The notes beneath the pieces are model-generated. The model was not told where the DNA came from and ran no database searches. It saw only the letters and a program-made list of their open reading frames with translations. Position numbers and translations under genes: made by a program. A stretch of DNA of 64,000 nucleotides from Anisus vortex (Eukaryota > Mollusca > Gastropoda > Planorbidae): assembly GCA_949126835.1 (NCBI GenBank), contig OX421502.1, positions 39,815,563-39,879,562 of the forward strand, in the 5' to 3' direction. Shown here one piece after another: positions 48,201-60,200 of this stretch; within the stretch, counting starts at the first letter, position 1, and every line of letters begins with the position of its first letter.

Positions 48201-51200
48201 AGGCTATTCCTCTACGTAGCATCAATGCCGACAAAATATCTGATGCACTTATCGGATTCTTCACCCGATATGGTCTTCCAAAAACCGTGCAGTCAGATCA
48301 AGGTTCAAATTTCACATCGAAATTATTTCGCCAAGTCTTAGAACGGCTGGGTATTCGTCATGCAGTATCGAGTGCATATCATCCACAGAGTCAAGGCGCA
48401 CTGGAACGATACCACCAAACATTGAAGAATATGTTCCGTACTTTCTGTTTCGAGCATAACGACGACTGGGATCGTGGTATTCCCTTCGCACTCTTCGCAA
48501 CCAGAGAGGCTGTACAAGAATCTCTTGGTTTCAGTCCCTTTGAACTGGTATTCGGACACACAGTTCGTGGACCACTAAAGCTGTTACAAGAGACATGGTT
48601 GTCATCCACTGAAGACACTGGTCTACTGACATACGTGGAAAATTTTAAAAATAGACTGTATAATGCATTAAAAGTTGTCAGATCTAATCTTTTGCAGGCA
48701 CAAGACAAGATGAAGGTCTATTATGACGTCAACGCAAGAACCCGTATCTTCCAACCTGGTGATAAAGTTCTCATGCTGACGCCACTGTCTGGTCAACCCC
48801 TGAGTGCCAAGTTTACAGGACCCTACGAGGTTATGGCTAAGCTTAGTGAGGTTAACTATCTTGTAAAGACCCCTGATAGACGGAAATCGCAACGAGTGTG
48901 CCATATCAATATGTTGAAACCATACATTACCAGAGAAGAACAAAATGTTGTTGCCTCGGTAAACACTGTTATTAAAGTCGGGAATAATTCACCCGAAATT
49001 GAGCGTGAAGTGGCAGAAAGCAAACTGCAAAATACAAAGGCTCTGAAAAACCTAAATGAAAAATTGGCACATTTACCTGATTGCGAACAATCCGCTATCA
49101 AAGGTCTAATTAATGAAAATATCCATTTATTTGGAGATGTACCTAGTAGAACTAGTGTAGTTAAGCATGATGTTATTTTAGATGAAAATACTAAAGCTAT
49201 TAAACAACATCCATACAGGTCAAATCCTATCCAGTTAGAATGCATCCGTAAAGAGGTTCGCTACATGCTTGACAATGACATTATTACACCTAGTAGTAGT
49301 GACTGGTCTTCCCCTTGCGTATTGGTACCTAAGGCCGATGGATCCATGAGGTTTTGTGTGGACTACCGTAAGGTAAACAAAGTGACAAAAACTGATTCCT
49401 ATCCAATACCAAGAATCGACGATCTAATAGATCAAGTGAGTAATGCTAAGTTTGTGACGAAAATTGACCTATTGACGGCGTATTTTCAGATTCCACTGAC
49501 GGAGAGGGCTCAGGAGATATCATCGTTTGTAACCCCTGACGGACTGTACAAATTTAAGGTCATGCCCTTTGGTATGGTTAATGCACCCTCTACTTTTCAA
49601 CGGTTAATAAATACCATTACTCAGGACATTCCTAAATGTCATGCATACCTCGATGATATTGTTGTCTTTAGTGACGATTTTAAATCTCATTTGGATCAAC
49701 TACATTTGTTATTTACGAAATTGACTCATGCTAATCTCACCATTAATTTGACTAAGAGTCAGTTCTGCCATGCAACCATCGAGTATCTAGGTCACATAGT
49801 GGGAAATGGTTTGGTAAAACCATTAAATGCAAAGGTTAAGGCTATTCGTGAGTTCCCTGTTCCTGAAACCTGTAAACAACTCCGTAGTTTTCTCGGGATG
49901 GCGGGGTACTACCGTCGGTTCTGTCAAAATTTCTCAACCATTGCATGTCCATTAACAAATCTATTAAAGAAGAATTGCACTTTCAAATGGTCTAATGAAT
50001 GCCACCAGGCCTTTGATAAATTAAAAGATGTTCTTTCTGAGGCACCTGTATTAGTAACACCCAATTACAGTAAACCCTTTAAAATTACCGTTGACGCGTG
50101 TGATACAGGGATGGGAGCGGTCATTTCCCAAAAGGGTGATGATTCACTGGAACACCCGATTAGTTTTTACTCTCAAAAATTTGATAAGCATCAAAGAAAC
50201 TATAGTGTGATAGAAAAGGAACTTTTAGGATTAATCCTGGCATTGAAACATTTTGATTTTTATATCAATGGTTCTCCATATCCAATTGATATTTTAACTG
50301 ATCATAACCCTTTAGTTTTCCTTTCCAGGGTTAAACAGAACCAAAGAATTATTCGCTGGAGCTTATTTCTCCAAGCATATAATTTAAATGTGGTATATTT
50401 ACCAGGTAAACAAAATGTGGTTGCTGACACGTTGTCGCGCATGTAACTGGTAAACCAGAAGATGAAAGTCAGTTTCTCATTAAATGTTTTCTTTTATGTC
50501 ATTCATTGTATTGATTAACATTTATATTATTGTAAATATGACAATAAATAAACTATGTTTTGAAATATTGCAATATGAAACATTACAGAACAAAACTTCA
50601 AATTCTACTAGAAACAATCATACGTTGTAAGGTAAAAGGTAACTATTGCATACATCAGTTGCACACACACCGGTATTTAACTTGAATACATCCACACTTG
50701 TGTTTGTTCAATTGATTATTGATGTGTTTTGAAAATTGTTTGTTTCTATGTCGTCATGTTATAATTTGGATGTCTTATTTTATGCTATGTAAAAGCTAAA
50801 TCAGCTGAGATTATAACATTTTTTTAAAATATTCTTGATGTCATAATTGAGACATCATAATAATCATATAATAACTGAAAATCATTAGTTAATGATACAG
50901 TGATCGGTTATAAATAAATTAAATTTTCTAAAGAATTATCTATCAATTATTAATCGGTTCCACTTATTTGGGTAATTCATATCAATTCTGTGGGAATTGG
51001 TTATTGGTGGTAATAGTTTTATGGTCAACGTTGTACACACAATAATCATAATTGTAAATATTAATTGATAAATAAATGTTTAATTAATAATCATTGATAG
51101 AATAATGTGATAAGGGATTCCATAATAGCGACTTTGTTATTAAGGGAATATGTAATATATGGTTCATTTTAATCTTTAAAAGATTGTCCAATAGTCAATT

Positions 51201-54200
51201 AAATCTTACGAAAAGTTTGGGAATTCGGTTCATTTTATGGGTACTCTACAAAGAATTCCATACTTAACGCTGTCTGTAATTCCTTTGTGTCTTAAGGGGG
51301 GGGCGAGTGTTACGAGTAGATTTATTTCCATATTATATTGGTTCTGTTATTATTAACTAAAGTTAAAATGAAATAATCTTAAACCCGAAATGTTTCCGTG
51401 TTAGGAATAAAACATGCATATGTCTAGACACTACGTCATAGCGATAAAATACGTCATATGCACGAGGGTGGAATACCGTTTAGTTTAGTTCTAGTTTGGG
51501 CGCTAATGTGTGAGGACTGTTTTTGACCACTTTCTTAAAGATAGGATTACGGCTTAATTCATTATAGAAGAATCTCAACTGATTAAGTTTCATTATATAA
51601 TACTGATACATGTATTCTGTGGTATTGTTATATTTTATCATCTCAACTTGTTGGAATAAAATTGTGTTCAATTTCAAACAGGATTGTGGATTTCCTATAT
51701 ATTAAGGTACAGTTTATCTAAATCACTTTATACACAAAAGATTCATATCGCCACGAGTCAAATAAACATCAAATCTAATTCAATAACATCAATATAAATT
51801 CTTATACAACCTTGTGAGATCCAAGATGGATATGAATCAAAATAATATATAATAATACATTACTAAAAATATCATCTAACGTCAGTAGCTGATTTCGCAC
51901 GTGACACACTGTACACGAGTTACCATAATATGCACAGATACTGGCTCTGTGTGTTTGTTGGATAGCAACTTACCAATCATGACCGGAGTTCCTTGAGTCT
52001 GAAAGTGGTTGAGTAAATCTTGACCCGTGGTGGACATTTCTGATCCAGAATTCACTGTCAGGAATTTGCTAGTCACCTTGAGGAAATACAAAGCAAGACG
52101 CACCACAATCAATTCTGTTAGCCATACATTGGACAAACCAATCAACTAACAATAAGTATAGATTGACTACAACGGTAGCTTGACCCACGGGTGTGACGTA
52201 ACTTGTGAGTTGCTGGAGATATGAGCCGTCCCTATGTCAACTGTTAAAAAGTTGAATTGTGAACCAAAATTTGAGTTACAAGCCAGATTCAGTTATAAAG
52301 GAAAGAACCAAATTGATCCATAATGAAGCAGCATTCACCAGTTTCTGTGGCCACCCTATACGAGGGGATTGTGTGGCCAGCGTCATTCCCAGCCACATTT
52401 ACTTTACCCCAAATAAAGTCAGGTGCCCATAAGATCTGGGTAGACACCCTCCAGACCCGGGAATAAATTTTAGCCTTCAACAGAATTAAAACCCAGGAGC
52501 TTCGGTACGCCAGCCGAATATTCGGCCACCATGCCTCACCAGATTCAGGTATGGCAGTGCACAATCTGGGCAGTTATTTTTACCAAATTTGATGTACAAA
52601 CATATTGAGTTATGAGTCATGGAATGAATTAAACAGTCAATGTACTGGTGACTTAGAAATATTACATAGTGCCTTGTTCAATAAACACACATACTACATA
52701 AGTACAAAAGAAGCAAACGGCTGGCTAAATTAGTAAATTGCTTACACCAAGTAAATGGTCCAAGACGTAGCTAACTTCAAACGATCCTATCCATTGCCTG
52801 CTGCCAACAAACTTCTGTTCCTTGTCACCAATATCACAAAGTGCCTTTACAGTTAAAAGAAAAGAGAAACGTTTATAAAACTTGATAAACCTTTGAATGA
52901 AAGTATTTATAAATTATATTAGGGCCTATTAGTAACCAGAGGATCAGATTCAATTATTACTTATGCTATCCTTTGGTTAACTTGTTATAGTTTAAATAAT
53001 TTAAAATAGAGATATTTAATGTTAATAGACTTTCATTCAGAGCGTGTTGAACTAGTGGTTAAACATTGAGATGTGCTGTAGTGGTTAAACATTGAGATGT
53101 GCTGTAGTGGTTAAACATTGAGATGTGCTGTAGTGGTTGAACAGGTATAGACTAACCTGTTGAATGTCTCTGTGTGTTGGAATACCTCTGTCTGTGTATC
53201 CTTGATACTTGAACCATGAGCAGATAGTCTGCAGAGATCTATAAGCACAGCCCCACTTATCATCATCAAAATGATCCTGCATGTAGTGATGGTAACTGTA
53301 ATAGCCCTGTACTAGAGCTATGGTGGCTGACTTCACTGGGGAAAGGAAGGTTTTAGTGTTCACTCTACAATATTGATTGTGTACTATTTACGGTAGCTAA
53401 TTTTACTAGAGTAAAAGATTGTTTTGATTCATAATTAATTTAGGTAAAAAAGAATAAATAGTAAATAATACCATTGACTAATGCACGCCCATCTTTACGT
53501 AAACTAAATAAATGTAAATTTCTGTATATTTATATATATATCTGATCAGGGTTATAGCCAACACTTCAACTTCAACTCATGTACTTAATGTTTTATTCTA
53601 TATTGGTATCTAAAAATTTCATTTTTTTTATATCTGCAGCTAAACAGTATACATCTACACAAAATTTTTAGTAAGGAAGGAAAAAAATATTGATAAGAAT
53701 AATAGGTCATATGTTAATGACTAGAAAACCTATTTTTGCGACACATAAAACAACCTCCGATACACAAGGCACACCTTCCCGTCTATTATATTACCATTAA
53801 TGCCCTGAGTACCAATCTTCAATGCCCAAAAGACAATGGCGTTCGTGGGTAAAGGTTACAGTGTTATTTTTTGTGTTTCAATTAGAAACCCTCGTAGTTT
53901 CGTACAAGGGAAATGTAGGCCTTAGGTCCTATGGTAATAGGTGGAAATATACACTTCTGTACCCTGTGGGCCTCATTGTAATGCAAAGTGCGGAAACAAC
54001 CAGTAGGCTTGCATCAAGAGCACACCCATAAGCTAACATATAACCCGAGGTTTCATAGTACCGATGAGAGGCACCGAGCCTCGGTGGGAAGAAATGTGGG
54101 CAGCAGTCCAACTCAACCCTGCCCTGGCGCCTGGGTGTCCAGATCTATAGTCTACAAATTTTGCTACCAGGTGACAGTGCAGGTATACGAGCGAGCCACC

Positions 54201-57200
54201 TCGATAATGATCTGAGGGGAATTCCGCAGGTGGGGAGAAGTAGTATAGTGCATGTGACTGCAGAGACTGTACCCTTTGTGGAGCTAGCGCTCGGACAGGA
54301 CCTTGGTGAGCCCCTCCTTAATCCACCCCTGTACACCCAGGGTGTAAGGCTTGTCTGGTTTTATAAAGTCAATCTAGTATGGTGGCAATTTAACCGCTTT
54401 ACTATTTACCTGGTGGATTATAAAGTCCGACGTGAGTGTTTAATAAATATCCCCCTGGTGCTGTTTGTCTACTGAAATGGTTTACTATTTACCTGGTGGA
54501 TTATAAGGTCCGACGTGAGTGTTTAATAAATATCCCCCTGGTGCTGTTTGTCTACTGAAATGGTTTACTATTTACCTGGTGGATTATAAGGTCCGACGTG
54601 AGTGTTTAATAAATATCCCCCTGGTGCTGTTTGTCTACTGAAATGGTTTACTATTTACCTGGTGGATTATAAGGTCCGACGTGAGTGTTTAATAAATATC
54701 CCCCTGGTGCTGTTTGTCTACTGAAATGGTTTACTATTTACCTGGTGGATTATAAGGTCCGACGTGAGTGTTTAATAAATATCCCCCTGGTGCTGTTTGT
54801 CTACTGAAATGGTTTACTATTTACCTGGTGGATTATAAGGTCCGACGTGAGTGTTTAATAAATATCCCCCTGGTGCTGTTTGTCTACTGAAATGGTTTAC
54901 TATTTACCTGGTGGATTATAAAGTCCGACGTGAGTGTTTAATAAATATCCCCCTGGTGCTGTTTGTTTCAAAAATAGGCCAGCACTTCCTCTGCGTAGTA
55001 ATGGCTGATTTAGAGGCAGGCACAACCGGTCATGCAGAATATGGCGCTCCTTTTCTGGAAAGTGACAGAATTGCTTTTTGTAATTACAAGAATTACAAAC
55101 ATGGTACTAAACCTTAACTCAATAGTTAACTCATTTGCTATTATTGCAACTGAATGTGGCATACCCCCCTCCATACTAATGCACCCCCCATTGTTTATTG
55201 TGGGGTGTTTTTACTGCCAGCGCGTTTTTTTAAAAGTAGGAATATAGTCTGTTTTGTTAAAAAAAATTGATGTTTTTATTACAATTCCTTTTCTTGCGAT
55301 GCGCTGTCAAAGAGGGTAGTTTTCACTAGCCTTTCATCTTATAATATTTTTTTATAGCCATCGCCTTTAATTTTTTTAGTTTATTAATAAATAGCTCCAT
55401 ACCTCCAAATATAACACTTAACAACAGTTCTGATATTAAGGATGATACAGATATAGACTTTCAATTAGAATTTCAATTACAACTGAATTTAAGGGGCTTT
55501 ATGATACTTTATCGGACTTTGTCGCTAAGGATAGTGAAAATATTGAGGCCAAACCCCAGGGTCTCAACTTTCAGCGAATGATTGTCCCTATAATTTGACA
55601 TTTCTTATGTTTAAAAGTTTACATTTCCAGAAAGCTCAGACATTGTTCTATTTTATGATGTAATTTTTATTAACATTGGCTAATATTTGGTCATTGAAAA
55701 AAAAATTAAAAAATAATTTACTAAATTTAATGAGGAGTTCCTTCCCTTTGGCTAGTACTTTGAGGAGTGTTACTGGAATCTAGGTTAGAAGTAAATGAGT
55801 TAATAGTACTTTAAAAAAATGTTTACAAAAAAATCCTGAAAGTTCTATAAAAACAAACCAACCAAGTTCTTTTTCACTTGCACCCTTTGGATAGACAACA
55901 GTAATTGTGGTATCAAGACAATGGGGCTTGAAATGAAATACCTCGGGGGTGTGAAGCTTGTGTTCCTATGGAAATATAAAACAACAAACATTTAGTATTT
56001 GGAATGAGTATTTCTACTCAGATGTGTGCCATGCAATGGGTATAATTAGAGTTATATTTGAATGGATAAAGAAATTTAGCGATGTCTGTATTCCTCCTAG
56101 TCATCTGTGTAGTGCAAGATTCTATGCTTTAAACTTGAAAGTTGGATATGTTTAATTGTGTTGTGCAAGATTCTATGCTTTAAACTTGAAAGTTGGATAT
56201 GTTTAATTGTGTTGTGCAAGATTCTATGCTTTAAACTTGAAAGTTGGATATGTTTAATTGTGTTGTGCAAGATTCTATGCTTTAAACTTGAAAGTTGGAT
56301 ATGTTTAATTGTGTTGTGCCGTTACCTCTAGGTCTTTGATAGTAGAGGCTCAAACTTGAAGTGTTTTTTTTTAAACACTAAAATAAAAAAGTTTGAATTT
56401 CCCCAACATTTTTCAAAATTAATAAAACAATTTATATTGGTAATGTGAATTATCTCTATGTTTACCAGTAGTGTAGGCCTATATATGAAGTTCAACTTAG
56501 AATCTCTATTTCTTTTGTTGCAAAACGTATGTGAGTTAACTGTATAGATTCTGAAACTGTTTTGTCTTTCATAGCAAATTTAACCAACTTTCACAAATCG
56601 TACTAAAGTTTTTCCAAACTTTCCTAAAACATATGAAATTTTGTTTGTATTTATGGCTTTAACTTTTTTTTTAAATCTATTTTTTGTCCGTACAAACATA
56701 TTGCTTATTTTATTAAATCTGTTTGAAAAAAACAATTCTCCACTCAAGTTTATTTTGTCTCAAACTCAGAAATGAAACAAAACAGAAAGAAAAAGAAACC
56801 ATAAAAATACATAGAAAACCAACAGCTGGAAATGAACCAATAAAAACACATAGAAAACAAACAGCTGGAAATGAACCAATAAAAACACATAGAAAACAAA
56901 CAGCTGGAAATGAACCAATAAAAACACATAGAAAACAAACAGCTGGAAATGAACCAATAAAAATACAGAGAAAACCAACAGCTGGAAATGAACCAATAAA
57001 CTTTTCAATTCAAATTTTGTACCCACCACAGTTTCTGGCCATAACTCACCCCACCCTTTCTTGGACCACTCATCTTCTTTAGTCACCTAGTCAATTGGCA
57101 AAGAATCAAAGACCAAACAAAAAAAAACAAAAAAAACAATACCTGTGTATGTTTATATATATTAAGCCCTGCATACCAGTGGTTCCCTAACTGTGTATCG

Positions 57201-60200
57201 CAGTGCCTTGGGCAGCTGTTACTGACAGGGGCATCACAAAATATTCAAAAAGATTTTTTTTTTCATTTGTGATTCAATGTGGTAAAATGCAACATCTTAT
57301 GGTTAGACATAAGGAAAGACACTGCATGTCACCTCTACTGGTAGATTCGAGGTTGTTGCCATCCTGATAGCAATGAGTTTTTTAATGTCGATAAAAACCT
57401 TTATATTCAAACTTTGACCGAAGAGTCCACAGAGAAGCAACGGTGATGCTATATTTACAAGTTTTTTTGGAATTTTTAGCACAATTGACCAAATTTGAGT
57501 GATTTTTTTTAACAACGCATTTTTAGCGCTAATACTATTTGAGTGGAAATGAAATTCATTTAGAAAATATTACGGAGGCATTGGATTAGTCTAATGGAGC
57601 AAAGGCTACATTATATTAATGCCAAGATAAAAGTGGTACTGAAAGCAAGCGTTGTAGATATTGAATAGGCTTTAAAGGATTTTAGTCCCAATTTGATGAT
57701 TTCTGAATTCCATTTAAAACTATCGCAAATAATCGATGCATGCACGGTGCTTTGTTTTATTTCACTTTTATTTATCAATTCATTGTCACCTTTTTTCTAG
57801 ATTGAATTAAACTTAATCCATTTATATTTAATCTACGAAGAATTCAATTCAGTTGCTTTAATTTTTTTTTGTTACTGTGAATTTTTAAATAATATGTTTG
57901 TGTCTCATTTTTATTAAATATACGGGAGTTAGGCAACTTGGCTTAGGGAGAGGGGATTTGTAGGCTGGCAACTGCTTAGGGCTTAAAAAAAAGATTACAG
58001 TGAGTTTACAATGTAAGGGAACCACTGTTTTACATATTAAAAATATTTTGCAATCTATTAGATCAATGTGTACGGGAAATGTGAATGGTGGTTTATAGTG
58101 TGTCTATTATCTATGTTATTAACATTTTAGCATGCTCAGTGTGCTCGTACTCCACATATTAGTTGACCGCTCTGAGAAAGTTAATTTAGTTTACTTCAAT
58201 ATTGAACATCATGCGTAGGACGCAATAATCTTCTTTAGAGAAGGAGCGTCTGTGATGTATAAGATAAGGCATGTACCAGTAATCAAAAGGACTATTGGCT
58301 CTTAAATGGCCTGATATACGAGGATGGATTTTCTTGAATTTATTGAAGGTTGTAGCAAGGTAGCAGAACTGGTTAAAAGCAGAACTACATGCACATCATT
58401 ATAAAGTAGCACAACGGAGGGATGATCCTCACCTGTGTGTAAAGTGACAGGCAGTCAAAGAAAGCTGTTATCTGTCGCCCGACAGCTTTACTCAGTACAG
58501 CAAATAATTCGACAAAAGAGGAGCTTTCCCTAACCTCCACCAGCAAATCAAACGGAAGAGAGAGGTTGGTTGATTGAAATGTGCCTGTAAACAAAAGCAA
58601 ACAGAATTTGACAGTTAGCTAACACATTAAGTCAGACAGTTTTATACAATAGCACTAATAGCACAAAACATATCTTGTCACTTTAGTAATCAGAAATTTT
58701 TTTTTATTGTAAGTCATGTGAACATGTGTGTTTATTCCTAAATAAAGTTACCCATATGGTGCTGTATGATTGGGGCAAACTGGAGTGTTGTCTGGGGTTC
58801 AATGGTGATACGATGTAATATGGAAACAGGAATAATTGGCTGAAAGAATTGACCAAAACTATAAATTAAAGATCAATGACCTGGTACAAATGATAAAGTA
58901 AGTTTTTTTAGCTTCATTATTTGTTATAAATGTAACAGACAATACTGCCATTAAACAAAGAATTTTCTCAACAATATAAAGTTTATTTTAGATCTTGAAA
59001 ACTAGGATGATATGGACAATGTTGGTCAGCTAATCATTTTATGGACAAAAGCTTATCATTATGGGCTAAACATATTATGTACTCGTATGTGTATTTTTCA
59101 ACAGCAAAGCATATTCTGTACAAAAGTTTATCATTTTGAGCTAGACTGTTAGACATTATGTACAACAGTTTATCATTACAAGCTAGTCAATATGTACAAA
59201 AGTTTATCATTACGAGCTAAACAATATGTACAATAGTTTATCATTACAAGCTAGTCAATATGTACAAAAGTTTATCATTACGAGCTAAACAATATGTACA
59301 ATAGTTTATCATTACAAGCTAGTCAATATGTACAAAAGTTTATCATTACAAGCTAGACATATTATATACTAAAGTTTATCATTACGAGCTAGACATATTA
59401 TATACTAAAGTTTATCATTACAAGGTAGACATTATGCACAATAGTTTATCATTACAAGCTAGTCAATATGTACAAAAGTTTATCATTACGAGCTAAACAA
59501 TATGTACAATAGTTTATCATTACAAGCTAGTCAATATGTACAAAAGTTTATCATTACGAGCTAGACATATTATATACTAAAGTTTATCATTATGAGCTAG
59601 ACATTATGCCCAATAGTTTATCATTACAAGCTAGACAATATGTACAATAGTTTATCATTACAAGCTAGACATATTATATACTAAAGTTTATCATTACGAG
59701 CTAGACATATTATATACTAAAGTTTATCATAATGAGCTAGACATTATGCACAATAGTTTATCATTACAAGCTAGACAATATATACAAAAGTTTATCATTA
59801 CGAGCTAGACAGTATGTACAATAGTTTATCATTACAAGCTAGACAATATGTACAAAAGTTTATCATTACGAGCTAGACAATATGTACAAAAGTTTATCAT
59901 TACAAGCTAGACAATATGTACAAAAGTTTATCATTACGATCTAGACATATTATATACTAAAGTTTATCATTACGATCTAGACATATTATATACTAAAGTT
60001 TATCATTACAAGCTAGACATATTATATACTAAAGTTTATCATTACGAGCTAGACATATTATATACTAAAGTTTATCATTACGAGCTAGACATATTATATA
60101 CTAAAGTTTATCATTACGAGCTAGACATATTATATACTAAAGTTTATCATTACGATCTAGACATATTATATACTAAAGTTTATCATTACGAGCTAGACAT

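Larger units (their letters stand above)
44722..51906 (+). mobile_element. Complete Gmr1-like Ty3/gypsy LTR retrotransposon
   Basis: A 7185-bp element is bounded by two 599-bp LTRs (44722-45320 and 51308-51906) with TG...CA ends. A 4-bp target duplication CACT lies at 44718-44721 and 51907-51910. Reading the LTRs side by side I see one difference, G/A near 45191. The internal ORF is intact, and integrase precedes reverse transcriptase. There is no envelope gene: 50447-51307 has no long frame. It sits antisense in a UFSP2 intron and looks recently inserted. It is an endogenous mobile element, not evidence of an infectious virus. Confidence 0.95.

Noticed and set aside
46179..49245. Minus-strand ORFs opposite the polyprotein
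   Set aside because: Shadows of the 1615-codon frame, with no independent features.
50447..51307. Envelope gene of the LTR element
   Set aside because: No open frame of useful length, signal peptide or membrane segment. The element is a retrotransposon, not a retrovirus.
44894..51677. Identical 65-codon antisense ORFs in both LTRs
   Set aside because: They are identical because the LTRs are duplicates; no coding signature.
54161..54475. 104-codon forward ORF
   Set aside because: Composition is ordinary, it runs into the 83-bp minisatellite, and no domain or splice sites support it.
55011..55117. Small forward ORF starting MADLEAG
   Set aside because: Short, unsupported, inside a UFSP2 intron and next to a MITE boundary.
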